Of a stretch of 64,000 bases of DNA, positions 17,222 to 26,394 are shown piece by piece. Made by a program: the position numbers and the translations under genes. Within the stretch, counting starts at the first letter, position 1. Each line of letters opens with the position of its first letter. Source of the DNA: Methylomonas rhizoryzae (lineage in GTDB: Bacteria; Pseudomonadota; Gammaproteobacteria; Methylococcales; Methylomonadaceae); assembly GCF_008632455.1 (NCBI RefSeq), contig NZ_CP043929.1, positions 2,232,001 through 2,296,000 on the forward strand. The letters are read 5' to 3'. Under the pieces are notes generated by a model, which ran no database searches, had not been told where the DNA came from, and saw only the letters and a program-made list of their open reading frames with translations.

Positions 17222-18643
17222 TTATAAGCGGAAACTGGCGTATAGATAGGCTGCCGCCAACGCCAGATACACGACAAAGCTCAAACCCAGCAACCAAGGC
17301 GTACCCCGGGGTTTGGCCCACTCCGGCAAATGTGCCGGTAACAAGCGGTAGTTGAGTAGATACAATGCCGGCGGAAACAGGATAGTTCCGCCAAAACCGA
17401 TCAGCGCGCTGGTCAATATCAACGGGCCGGGCGCGTCCAGCTGCATGGTAAACGAGGTGATGACCGTCAACAAAGCCAAAAACAGGTAATACCAACGGCG
17501 GGCCGGCCAGTTTCTCGTGCGTGGGAACAACGTCTGCACGATGTCCGCCTGGATGCGGCTGACGGCGTCGGCGGTCGCCAACCAAGTGTCGGTCAAAAAA
17601 GCGGCGGCGACGACTAAAAACAGCAAACGGCCGATTTCTCCCCAACTGACGGCAAAAAATTGACTTTGCACCACCGCTAATTCGTACTCCTGCGGCAACA
17701 GCCCTTTGGGAAACAACAGGGCGTAGGCTAACAGACAGGTCATAAGCGTCGTCAGCAAGTTGCCGATAATGCCGATCATGATGTCCAGACTGAGAAAGCG
17801 TCTCCACAATTTCCATTGACCGCGGCTGTCCTCGTTGTCCTTGGGTAATATGCCGTCGCTGGAAACCGCTTCTTCGGCACCGCCCAAGCCGGTGATGCGG
17901 CCGATCAAGCCGGCCATGCCGGCGCCTTTGTCGCGCAGCCAATACGAATAAAACAGGATCCAAAAACCGCCCAAGCCGGCAAATGTAATCGCGGTTAGCA
18001 GTTTGCTGGCGTCGGAAGCTTGCCACGGCCTGGGCATGGCTGCTGTCGGACCCAATAGTCCGCGCACGAATTCGGGTAAAGTCGCTACTACGTCTTCTTG
18101 CATACAAGCCGATACCAGGCCGATCACAGTGACCAGCGCGACCAGTTTCATAAAGCGTTCGATCAGCGTGTAGACCACCCCGCTAGCCAATATCGCGCCG
18201 ATGAATACCGCTATCGATGCGTAACCCCAAAACAGGCTTTGCTCGCGCTGGCTCCAGCCGTTCGGCCAGTGCGTCAATTCCGCCATTGCCGTCCCCCCGG
18301 CGGATGCAAAGGCGCCGAACCACAGGAACGAAACACTCATCAAAATCCACAGAAATATGCCGAAACCGCGGTGCAAGCGGATGAAGCCATGAAAAATGCT
18401 TTCCCCGGTCAACAAGGTGTAGCGGCCGATTTCCAAATTCAGCGGGTATTGCAGCAAACAGGCCGGCATCAGCAACCATAGAAACGTCAAACCGTATTTG
18501 GCGATCATGTAGGGCCACCAAATCAACTCGCCGCTGCCTTGCGCCAAAGCCATCCAGACCACGCCGGGTCCTAATGCCGCCCACCAGCCGGGAAAACGAG
18601 GAACGGGCTTTTGCGGTAGTTGAGCGAAGTCGGACATGTTCAT
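17222..18643 (-). CDS. Nramp-like transporter lacking canonical metal motifs
   Basis: 473 residues from the ATG at 18643 (a TTG at 18658 is also open). About eleven hydrophobic segments with the Nramp layout. The TM1 region reads GPGVVWMALAQGSGELIWW where metal transporters have DPGN, and the TM6 region reads FAGLGGFWILFYSYW where they have MPH. These substitutions remove the usual Mn/Fe ligands, so the cargo may be Mg2+, another ion or an organic solute. Its end is 25 bp before the patatin-like gene in the same direction, a likely operon. Confidence 0.78.
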   Translation of the reverse strand: MNMSDFAQLPQKPVPRFPGWWAALGPGVVWMALAQGSGELIWWPYMIAKYGLTFLWLLMPACLLQYPLNLEIGRYTLLTGESIFHGFIRLHRGFGIFLWILMSVSFLWFGAFASAGGTAMAELTHWPNGWSQREQSLFWGYASIAVFIGAILASGVVYTLIERFMKLVALVTVIGLVSACMQEDVVATLPEFVRGLLGPTAAMPRPWQASDASKLLTAITFAGLGGFWILFYSYWLRDKGAGMAGLIGRITGLGGAEEAVSSDGILPKDNEDSRGQWKLWRRFLSLDIMIGIIGNLLTTLMTCLLAYALLFPKGLLPQEYELAVVQSQFFAVSWGEIGRLLFLVVAAAFLTDTWLATADAVSRIQADIVQTLFPRTRNWPARRWYYLFLALLTVITSFTMQLDAPGPLILTSALIGFGGTILFPPALYLLNYRLLPAHLPEWAKPRGTPWLLGLSFVVYLALAAAYLYASFRL

Positions 18644-18782
18644 AGGGGGCTGAAACAATTTTTGGGGCTGATTTTTTAAAATGCCGGATTAATAGTATCG
18701 GTTGGCCGAACGGGTCGGCGAAATGCCTAAACGTTAGCCGTGCGCGGATTATCAAAACCTCAGACGGTGAAACAAAGGCAGC

Positions 18783-20273
18783 TTAATTGGTTTCGTCGTT
18801 ATCCAGACCGCGACTGCGATTTTCCATCCGGCGCAAGAATTCGGCCATGATCACGCGATATAACTCGTCGCCTAAATAGTTGTCTTCGACGCCGGCGTCG
18901 ATGCTGGGATTGTCGTTCACTTCGATCACGAAACCCTTGCCGCCGACTTCCTTTACGTCGACGCCGTAAAAGCCGTTGCCTATCGGCTGGGTCGCTTTGA
19001 GCGCCGCATCCAATACGCCTTTAGGCACTTCGAATGTCGGCATCGTGGCGAAACCGCCGCTATCGGTGCGTCCGGAACCGTGCCGGTAAATTTGCCAATG
19101 ATTTTTCACCATGAAATATCGGCAGGCGTATAAGGCTTTACGGTTAAAAATGCCGATGCGCCAGTCGAATTCGGTATATAAAAACTCTTGAGCTAACAAT
19201 AGCGTCGATTGCTCGAATAGTTCGGCGACTTTGCTGTCCAATTCGCGCCGGTTGTTGACTTTAACGATGCCGCGCGAGAACGATCCGTCCGGAATTTTAA
19301 TCACTACCGGAAAACCGGCATTTCTTTCCAGTTGGTCTAAATGGCTACGATTGTCTTTATGCAAAATCCAGGTTTTGGGCGTCGGTACTTTATGCGTGCG
19401 AAACAAATCCGCCAGATAGACTTTGTTGGCGCAACGTAAAATCGAGGTGGGATCATCGACCACTATCAAGCCTTCCGCTTCGGCTTTTTTGGCGCACCGG
19501 TAAGTGTGATGATCGATAGCGGTGGTTTCGCGGATAAACAAACCGTCGAATTCCGGAATCCTGCCATAATGTTTTTGAGTGATCAGCTCTACGTCTATAC
19601 CCATTTGCCGGCCGGTATTGATAAATTTTTTCAGGGCGGAGCGGTTACTGGGCGGTAATTTCTCGGTAGGATTAATCAGAATGGCCAAATCGTAGCGGGC
19701 GTTTTTGCGAACGCGGCTTCTACGCCAGATTTTTTTGCTGAATTTGTCTAATGCGTCGGCAAACAAGGTTTGCATGGCATCGTCCAGCTGGCGCGGGGAA
19801 ACGGCATTTAAATCGGTAATTTCCCATTGCTGGTGCAGGCGAAAAGTAATTTCCAATACCGGACAGGGAAAACGTTCGAATAGTCGCCGGGTCAGTTCTT
19901 GAAAATCGGCTTCCGGCGTACTGCCGAAATAGCTGTAAAGTTTGAATTCGCCTAATGGGCTGGGTTTTTTGAATGCGCGGGCCAAAGGTTGGCTGAATTC
20001 GTCCAATTGCAATCGAAACAGCGCGTTTTTGCCAAGGTCGTTAATGGTACGGACCGAAGGGATGACGTGGTGATTGCGCGCTTCAGCCAGTAACGAACAA
20101 TAATAGCCGTCTGACAGATAAGCGTAACTGTTGCATAAATTGATGATTCGGGTTCGTTGTTCGGATTTGCTGTCGGTGGACGCTAAATAATTTTCGAAGC
20201 TGATGACTTGTTCGCTAGGATAATAAGGTCCCCAATCGGATAAATTATCGACGACCAAAAGTGTGGTGGCCAT
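18783..20273 (-). CDS. RimK-like ATP-grasp ligase with RLAN N-terminal domain
   Basis: 496 residues. N-terminal RimK-like ATP-grasp-associated (RLAN) domain (about 1-160), a linker, then an ATP-grasp domain (about 270-485). Visible ligase features: FPVVIKIPDGSFSRGIVKV (ATP-binding lysine and glycine loop), LLAQEFLYTEFDWRIGIFN, and the metal-binding VIEVNDNPSIDAGVEDN. Enzymes of this fold couple ATP hydrolysis to amide bond formation via acyl phosphate; RimK adds glutamates to ribosomal protein S6. The gene faces an M14/GNAT-C39 pair across a 116-bp gap. RLAN-RimK with GNAT-peptidase neighbours was predicted by comparative genomics to be an amidoligase system; the substrate is unknown. Confidence 0.87.
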   Translation of the reverse strand: MATTLLVVDNLSDWGPYYPSEQVISFENYLASTDSKSEQRTRIINLCNSYAYLSDGYYCSLLAEARNHHVIPSVRTINDLGKNALFRLQLDEFSQPLARAFKKPSPLGEFKLYSYFGSTPEADFQELTRRLFERFPCPVLEITFRLHQQWEITDLNAVSPRQLDDAMQTLFADALDKFSKKIWRRSRVRKNARYDLAILINPTEKLPPSNRSALKKFINTGRQMGIDVELITQKHYGRIPEFDGLFIRETTAIDHHTYRCAKKAEAEGLIVVDDPTSILRCANKVYLADLFRTHKVPTPKTWILHKDNRSHLDQLERNAGFPVVIKIPDGSFSRGIVKVNNRRELDSKVAELFEQSTLLLAQEFLYTEFDWRIGIFNRKALYACRYFMVKNHWQIYRHGSGRTDSGGFATMPTFEVPKGVLDAALKATQPIGNGFYGVDVKEVGGKGFVIEVNDNPSIDAGVEDNYLGDELYRVIMAEFLRRMENRSRGLDNDETN

Positions 20274-20389
20274 GTTTGCAGAGCAAAGAGATAGGTAACG
20301 GAAAGTGGCAGAATCGAACAGGATTGTAAACTAGGAGTAACATGTGAACACGAAATTTCTTATCTGCACTTTTGCTTGAGGCCCGGCTT

Positions 20390-21481
20390 ATGACTGTGTG
20401 CTATCCGATTGTCGATGTCGGTTTGTTCCCGGCGAGTTACGAAACAGCGCGGCAGCATTGGTTAACGCGTGTGGCCGGGGTACCGGGCAGCCATCGGCAT
20501 TTGGAATTTGAATGTCCGGGAGAAGGGCCGGCAGGCGAAGCCTTATTCACGGACAGCGTCTGGATGGGCAGCGACGACGCCGAGGCGGTATTGGTAATCA
20601 TTGCCGGCACTCATGGGGTGGAAGGTTTCGCCGGCAGCGCAATACAGCTGGATTGTTTGCGTTTGCTACAACAAGGTCATCTGCAGCAACCGGACGGTGT
20701 GGCTTTGCTGTTCCTTCATGCGTTGACGCCGTGGGGCTACGCCTGGTGTAGGCGCTGCGACGCCGACGGCGTGGATTTAAATAGAAATGCGGTGGATTTT
20801 TCCGCTGCCTTGCCGATTAACGACGGCTATCGGCAATTGAAGAGCGCATTGTGGGCCGACGATGAGGCGTTACGCTTTAGCGCCCTGCAAGCATACGAAC
20901 GCAACCATGGCCGGCGAGCCTTGGAGATTGCCGTGAGCGGCGGCCAATATCTGGATCCGGAAGGTCCTTTCTATGGCGGTCAAACCTCTGCTCACGGCCG
21001 CTTGGTCTGCGAAGACTTGATCGAACGCTACGCATTGGCCGAACGGCGCTTGGGCGTTATCGATTTACATACCGGGCTAGGGCCGTACGGCTACGGCGAG
21101 CTGATTTGCGATCATCCGCCGGATAGCGGTGCCGCCGAATTAGCCGCGCGTTGGTACGGCGATGCGCTAACGCTACCGCTGGCCGGTACCTCCAGTTCCG
21201 TACCTAAAACGGGTTTGTTGGATTACCTTTGGCATGCGGTCATGGGCGACTCCGGTTGTTACGTCACCTTGGAGTTCGGCAGCTACAGTACCGAGCAATT
21301 GTTCGACACCTTGTTGCGCGACCATAAGTTGTGGGCGGCAAAAGACAACGAAGCCGAGCGCATTGCGCATCGGCAAGCCATGTACCGGCATTTTTGCCCG
21401 TCCGATCCGGCATGGCGGGAATTGGTGTTATTTCGTGGACGGCAAGCCGTTGGGCAAGCCTTGGCCGGATTGGGTGCTTGA
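20390..21481 (+). CDS. DUF2817 / M14-like zinc carboxypeptidase
   Basis: 363 residues from the ATG at 20390 (a TTG at 20372 adds six). Zinc-ligand motif THGVEGFAGSA near residue 80, a distant zinc His in VIDLHTGLGPYG near 225, and the catalytic glutamate in YVTLEFGSYS near 290 give the M14 carboxypeptidase order. The substrate is probably a small peptide or amide rather than a protein, as in succinylglutamate desuccinylase-like relatives (inference). Its TGA overlaps the ATG of the next gene (TGATG), and it is divergent from the RLAN ligase. Confidence 0.83.
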   Translation: MTVCYPIVDVGLFPASYETARQHWLTRVAGVPGSHRHLEFECPGEGPAGEALFTDSVWMGSDDAEAVLVIIAGTHGVEGFAGSAIQLDCLRLLQQGHLQQPDGVALLFLHALTPWGYAWCRRCDADGVDLNRNAVDFSAALPINDGYRQLKSALWADDEALRFSALQAYERNHGRRALEIAVSGGQYLDPEGPFYGGQTSAHGRLVCEDLIERYALAERRLGVIDLHTGLGPYGYGELICDHPPDSGAAELAARWYGDALTLPLAGTSSSVPKTGLLDYLWHAVMGDSGCYVTLEFGSYSTEQLFDTLLRDHKLWAAKDNEAERIAHRQAMYRHFCPSDPAWRELVLFRGRQAVGQALAGLGA

Positions 21482-22623
21482 TGCTGATTCGGCCGGCCGT
21501 ATTGACGGATTTGAATGCATTGGTGAGTTTGGAGAATGCGTGTTTTAGTAGCGATCGTTTAAGCCGGCGCAGTTTTCGGCATTGGTTAACCACCGAAACC
21601 GAACACCGATTATTGTTGGTTGCGGAGATTAACCAACATTGCGTCGGTTACGTGCTGTTTCTGTATCATCCGGGCACCCGCCTTGCCAGAGTGTATTCGC
21701 TGGCAGTCGATCCGGAGTTGCGCGGCCAAGGCATCGCTAAAACCTTGCTGCAGGCCGGCGAACAAGCTGCCAGGGATAACGGCCGCTTTTATTTGCGCTT
21801 GGAAGTTAGCGTCGAGAATAGCGCGGCTATCGCGTTGTACCGGTCTTTGGGGTTTCAGCAGTTCGGTTTCTATCGGGACTATTATCAAGATCACAAGGAC
21901 GCCTTGCGTTTTCAAAAGCGGATTCGCCGTTATAGCGATCAACCGCAACACCGTTCATTGCCGTGGCTCAAACAAACCACGCCTTTCACCTGCGGCCCGG
22001 CAGCCCTGATGATGGCGATGCGGGCGTTGGACACTACCTATCGGCCGTCTCGCGACGAAGAAATCAATTTATGGCGCGAGGCGACCACCATCTTCATGAC
22101 CTCCGGTCACGGCGGTTGCCATCCGACCGGTTTGGCTTTGGCTGCGCAACGGCGCGGCTTTGCCGTGGAAGTGTGGGTCAATCAGCACGGGCCGTTATTC
22201 ATCGACAGCGTTCGCAACGAAGATAAAAAGCAAATCATAGATCTGGTGGATAAGGGGTTTAAACGCGATGCGCAGCGGCAAAACATTCCTATCCATTATT
22301 CGAATGTCACCTTGAGCGACTTGACGACGGCATTCGAAAGCGGGGGAATTCCATTAATCCTGATCAGTACCTTTGCCATGGACGGGAAAAAAGCTCCGCA
22401 TTGGGTAGCGATGAGCGGGTTCGATCAAGATTGTCTATACATGCACGACCCCGACCCGGACGAACGCCTGCAAAGCGACCTGGATTGTCAGTTCGTACCG
22501 ATAGCCCGGGAAGACTTCGAACGGATGTCGTGTTTCGGCAAAAATCGCCTGCGTACTGCCGTTGTTCTACGTCATGCACTTAAACCGGCCGAGGTCGGCG
22601 CACCGGACGGGGCAACGGCGTAG
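21481..22623 (+). CDS. GNAT acetyltransferase fused to a C39-like papain-fold peptidase
   Basis: 380 residues from the ATG at 21481. Residues 1-150 are a RimI-like GNAT domain (VYSLAVDPELRGQGIAKTLL is the acetyl-CoA loop; VENSAAIALYRSLGF the C-terminal motif). Residues 155-365 resemble peptidase C39: catalytic Cys in TPFTCGPAALMM, His in APHWVAMSGFD, Asp in MHDPDPDE. The pairing of an acyltransferase-like and a cysteine-peptidase domain with RLAN-RimK ligases is a known genomic association. Translationally coupled to the M14-like gene by TGATG. Confidence 0.87.
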   Translation: MLIRPAVLTDLNALVSLENACFSSDRLSRRSFRHWLTTETEHRLLLVAEINQHCVGYVLFLYHPGTRLARVYSLAVDPELRGQGIAKTLLQAGEQAARDNGRFYLRLEVSVENSAAIALYRSLGFQQFGFYRDYYQDHKDALRFQKRIRRYSDQPQHRSLPWLKQTTPFTCGPAALMMAMRALDTTYRPSRDEEINLWREATTIFMTSGHGGCHPTGLALAAQRRGFAVEVWVNQHGPLFIDSVRNEDKKQIIDLVDKGFKRDAQRQNIPIHYSNVTLSDLTTAFESGGIPLILISTFAMDGKKAPHWVAMSGFDQDCLYMHDPDPDERLQSDLDCQFVPIAREDFERMSCFGKNRLRTAVVLRHALKPAEVGAPDGATA

Positions 22624-22718
22624 TGTCCCGAGTTGTCAGGCTATCTGCGCGATCAGGTGTCGCTTCTTTCATGATTAACTTGACAACAGTTTCCCGGAGT
22701 TCCTGAAAAAAGCAGGAG

Positions 22719-23210
22719 TTACTGATAGTTTTTCCAGGGGTGACGCTGGTTGGGCTCCGAATCCTGTTGTCCCGGTGAAGGATGGGGGATGGGGGCTGGG
22801 CGGGGCATACCGTAATAATAAGGATAATTAAAGCCGCCCGACCGGCGGTTTTGCCGCTCCAAGGCTTCGGCCTGACGCTGTTGGGCAATTGCTTGCTGTT
22901 GCTGCGCTATGGCATTCTGCCGGGCTATTTCCAATGCGGCCGCTTCTCTTTGCCGTTGCGACTGTTGCTGTTCCAAGCTCTGTTGTTCGCGTTTTCTTGC
23001 ATCGTATTCCTGTTGAACCGCATCCAACTTCGCTTTGGCCTCTACGTTGGCTTGAGGGTCGCTAGGGATTGTCAGTAAGCGCTGCTTGTCCGCACCGGAG
23101 CAAGGCGAGGGCTGGTAGACGATACGTCCGGATTGGTCGGTGCATTTGTACACTGCGTCCGAGTATGCCGCAGGGGAAAGCAAGATTAGCAATAGCAACA
23201 AGATACGCAT
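22719..23210 (-). CDS. DUF4124 periplasmic protein
   Basis: 163 residues from the ATG at 23210, with GGAG ten bases upstream; a TTG at 23225 is less likely. A signal peptide (MRILLLLLILLSPAAYS) is followed by the DUF4124 domain VYKCTDQSGRIVYQPSPCSG, found in many gammaproteobacterial envelope proteins. Residues about 55-125 are a Gln/Arg/Glu-rich coiled coil, and the C-terminus is rich in Pro, Tyr and Gly. Function unknown. Convergent with the GNAT-peptidase gene. Confidence 0.8.
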   Translation of the reverse strand: MRILLLLLILLSPAAYSDAVYKCTDQSGRIVYQPSPCSGADKQRLLTIPSDPQANVEAKAKLDAVQQEYDARKREQQSLEQQQSQRQREAAALEIARQNAIAQQQQAIAQQRQAEALERQNRRSGGFNYPYYYGMPRPAPIPHPSPGQQDSEPNQRHPWKNYQ

Positions 23211-23621
23211 AACACCAAGCTCCAAATCAACCCGGGGTGTTTTGTCGCATTGTAAGCTTGAATTAAACTTAACAGAAGATACTCAAAATATTCAGGCCAG
23301 CAGACGAAGTCGCATGGAGCCGGTGCATTTGGCGCGAGATTGTCGTTTCTGACAAAAAAATTCTCATTGGGAGCCGTTTAGCTTGGAAGAATAGGGTTGT
23401 TGACGTTTTTCCGGATAAACCGGAAAGAGTTATTGACGGCTAAATTTTCGATTCGGCAAGAGCGGGATTAGCGTCGCCAAGCGCGTAAAGGATGCACTAA
23501 AATTGTGCTTGCAATAATCGCTATCCCCCGTTACTAATACCGCTAGAGTAACGGCATCGGGCCATTCGGCGGATGATTTTGGCCGAATGAACGCGATCTT
23601 GGCAGGCTTAAGGCGGTGGGT
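23211..23621. other. 411-bp divergent intergenic region
   Basis: Separates the DUF4124 gene (minus) from the FliK-like gene (plus). I see no coding sequence; the only structure is a 7-bp hairpin TTTCCGG-ATAAA-CCGGAAA at 23408-23426, preceded by T residues on plus. No sigma28 or sigma54 flagellar promoter was recognisable. Confidence 0.4.
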
Positions 23622-25721
23622 ATGGATCTAATATCGTTATCGGATACGGCTTTGCCGTCAACCCCAGCCAAAATTGATCCGCTCTTGGGCATGCCGCTAA
23701 AGTTGAATCAAATTATCGAGGCTAAATTGCTGGAAAGGCAAATAGCGCTGGACAACTTCACGTTACAAATCGACGGAAAAATCCTGCAGGTCAAAGCCGA
23801 TAGGCCTAACGAGCTGCAATCCGGACAGACGTTACGGCTACAGGTGGTAAAGCTAGGCGCGAATCCGGAATTTAAAATTCTCCCGGAACCGGTCAAGAAC
23901 AACACGCAACCGCCTGCGGCGCTTATTTTACGGACGATTGCCGTGGCACCCGAGGCCGGACAAGTTAGCCCTGCGCCGGCGGCTAATCTAACGGCCGCGC
24001 CGCTTACTTCCCAACAAGAGCTGGTCGCTCCGGTTGTGCGGCAAGTCAGCGAAGATAAACTCAGCTTGTCAAGTTTGGCGGATTCGGCTGCGAAACCAAC
24101 TAAGACGCAGGCCTTCCCGGCAGCCGATACGCAAGCGGCGAAAGGGCCGGCCCTCGGCGAGGCGTCCAGAGTGCTTCCGCAACATTTACTACCACTGGCG
24201 AACGGTCAGCCCAGAGTGGCAACCGTTATTCAAGTATTGCCCGGCACGGTTAGCTTCCGAATCGAAGCCGTCGCGGAGTTGAAAACCGATACTGTGACTG
24301 TTGGCGCAGCGGAAACGGTTTCCAGGCCGATGGCCGGCCATGTCGCAAACCCCGCCGCTATTATTGTGACCGTAGATAACAAACAGCTGCAATTTGTCAG
24401 CGTTAAAGTACAAGAGGCGGCAAATTTTACACTAAAGCAGCCGCTCGATCCGGCTATTGCGCAACCGTTGCAGGTCACCGGTCCGGCAACCAATCGAACC
24501 GGTGTATCGCAGCCGGTTCGAATCGACGCTCCGGTCGCGCCGGTTTTCGCGCAGGTTAAACCGGATATGCCGCTGCCGTCGCCGTCGGTAGCGCCGTCAT
24601 CTTTGCCCGGTTTGTCTTCAGAATCGGTTCAAGGGCAGAAGGCCCCGGAAGTGGGCGTTACCCTTGAACAAGTCAAGCTTGCTCCGCATCGGCAGGAGGT
24701 CTCATTCGTTAAAGTCGGCGAACCTTTGGCGGATTCCGACCGGGTTGACGAGCGCGTGCGCGTACCCGAATTAAGCGTCGGCAGTAAAGTTGAAATTCGG
24801 TTAAGCGTTACTGACGGCAACCCCGTCATCCAAGTAAGACCGCAGATCGACAAGCCCGAGGTGTTCGACGAACGGCAACTGGCCGCTGCAGTTCGCCGTT
24901 TGTTGCCGTTGCAAGATTCGCCGATACCGTTGATGCAGCAATTGCTGAGTCTCGAGCAAAACGCTCGTTTAGAACCGACGGTTGCCGAGACTTTAAAGTA
25001 TTTGGCCCGTCAGATTCTCGATTCGGTTCCATCGTTACGGCAATTGACCGAGGCTAATGAATTGCGCCGGGTAGTGACTCAGTCGGGTTTGTTCATGGAA
25101 AGTAAACTCGCCGAAGCGGCAGCCGATAATGCGCAGGTAAATTTACAGGACGATCTGAAAGTCAAGTTGGGAAAGTTGATGCAATTTATCGAAAAAAGCC
25201 CGGCTTTACCCGAACCGGAGAAAACCGGTTTCCAGCGGGAGTCTGCGGAAGTGTTGCAGGAGACTTTGCGTAAAGCCGAAAGTACGCATGCCAGGCTATC
25301 GTTAGATCAGCTCAATTCTCTCCCGCGGGAGGATTCCGCAAAACAGAGTTGGATGGTGGAAATTCCTTTTTATAGCGACCAGCAGCCTAGCGCACTTAAA
25401 CTGGTCATCGAACACGAGCGGCACAGCGGCTTGGACTCGGGAGAAGAGCGTAACAACTGGGCGGTCAGTATTAGCATCACTCCACCCAATCTTGGTACAA
25501 TACATTGCAGAATTTCCTGTTACGACGGCTCCGTCAATACCCGGTTTTGGAGCGAAGTTTCCGCTACCGTGGATACTATCAACGCTCATTTGGATGAGCT
25601 CAAACGCCAACTCGAAGCAAAAGGATTAAAAATGGGATTTATGGAAGCTCATCAAGGACAACCTTTGCCTACCTCCGTCATTCGAACAGCTACGACCGGT
25701 TTGATCAGCGAGAAGGTTTGA
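23622..25721 (+). CDS. FliK-like hook-length control protein
   Basis: 699 residues from the ATG at 23622 (GTG at 23616 possible), with AAGGCGG upstream. N-terminal part is low-complexity, rich in Pro, Ala, Val and Gln (about 90-380), as in the FliK ruler region. The C-terminal ~130 residues (MVEIPFYSDQQPSALKL... to ...LKRQLEAKGLKMGFMEAHQG) match the Flg_hook FliK C-domain that interacts with FlhB to switch export substrate. No other flagellar gene is in the window, so it may act on another system or be a distant member. Confidence 0.75.
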   Translation: MDLISLSDTALPSTPAKIDPLLGMPLKLNQIIEAKLLERQIALDNFTLQIDGKILQVKADRPNELQSGQTLRLQVVKLGANPEFKILPEPVKNNTQPPAALILRTIAVAPEAGQVSPAPAANLTAAPLTSQQELVAPVVRQVSEDKLSLSSLADSAAKPTKTQAFPAADTQAAKGPALGEASRVLPQHLLPLANGQPRVATVIQVLPGTVSFRIEAVAELKTDTVTVGAAETVSRPMAGHVANPAAIIVTVDNKQLQFVSVKVQEAANFTLKQPLDPAIAQPLQVTGPATNRTGVSQPVRIDAPVAPVFAQVKPDMPLPSPSVAPSSLPGLSSESVQGQKAPEVGVTLEQVKLAPHRQEVSFVKVGEPLADSDRVDERVRVPELSVGSKVEIRLSVTDGNPVIQVRPQIDKPEVFDERQLAAAVRRLLPLQDSPIPLMQQLLSLEQNARLEPTVAETLKYLARQILDSVPSLRQLTEANELRRVVTQSGLFMESKLAEAAADNAQVNLQDDLKVKLGKLMQFIEKSPALPEPEKTGFQRESAEVLQETLRKAESTHARLSLDQLNSLPREDSAKQSWMVEIPFYSDQQPSALKLVIEHERHSGLDSGEERNNWAVSISITPPNLGTIHCRISCYDGSVNTRFWSEVSATVDTINAHLDELKRQLEAKGLKMGFMEAHQGQPLPTSVIRTATTGLISEKV

Positions 25722-25767
25722 ACGATAGCCTTACTCTCGGACTCCAACACCCTACTGAAACTCAACT

Positions 25768-26373
25768 ATGGATACCCGTCTTGCCATTGAATCGCGCCGC
25801 GCGGTAAAGCGATTCGATCCCGAATTCGAAATTAGCCGTGAAGAAGTCGACTCGCTATTAAGGTTAGCCCTGTTATCGCCGACGGCCTTCAATATCCAGC
25901 ATTGGCGCTTTTTGATGGTGCGGGACAGCAATTTGCGCCGGCAAATCCGCAGCGCGGCTTGGGATCAAGCGCAAGTTACCGACGCGTCGTTATTGATCGT
26001 GTTATGCGCCGATCTAAAAGCCTGGGAAAAACAACCGGAACGCTATTGGCGTAACGCGCCTGCCGATGCGAGGGCTTTCCTTTTGCAAGCGATGCATAAT
26101 TATTATTCAGACAAACCGCAGGTGCAGCGCGACGAGGCCATGCGTTCCTGTGGCATCGCGGCGCAAACCTTGATGCTGGCAGCCAAGGCAATGGGCTACG
26201 ATTCTTGCCCGATGGATGGTTTCGACTTTGAACAAGTCGGACATTTGATTGCTTTACCGGAAGATTATGCGATCAGCATGTTTGTCGCCATCGGTAAAGC
26301 CCTGGAACCCGCGCAAGCCCGCGGCGGCCAACTTAGCTTAGATGAAGTTGTCGCAATCGATCGTTTCGCTTAA
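25768..26373 (+). CDS. Nitroreductase-family flavoprotein
   Basis: 201 residues. FMN-binding N-terminus IESRRAVKRFDPEFE and SPTAFNIQHWRFLMV (about 40-53), plus GIAAQTLMLAAKAMGYDSCPM around 130-150, are family hallmarks. These homodimeric enzymes reduce nitro groups, quinones or enones with NAD(P)H; the true substrate is not readable. No clear ribosome site precedes the ATG. Lies 21 bp before fbp, so possibly co-transcribed. Confidence 0.87.
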   Translation: MDTRLAIESRRAVKRFDPEFEISREEVDSLLRLALLSPTAFNIQHWRFLMVRDSNLRRQIRSAAWDQAQVTDASLLIVLCADLKAWEKQPERYWRNAPADARAFLLQAMHNYYSDKPQVQRDEAMRSCGIAAQTLMLAAKAMGYDSCPMDGFDFEQVGHLIALPEDYAISMFVAIGKALEPAQARGGQLSLDEVVAIDRFA

Positions 26374-26394
26374 TTCTCGGCATTTCCACCCACT

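Noticed and set aside
17193..18107. 304-codon open frame on the minus strand within the Nramp-like gene
   Set aside because: Arg/His-rich shadow frame with no domain; the 17222-18643 frame has clear membrane helices.
21331..21480. Longer start for the GNAT-peptidase gene at 21331
   Set aside because: Would lie within the M14-like gene; the TGATG at 21479-21483 fits coupling and the GNAT fold begins at MLIRPA.
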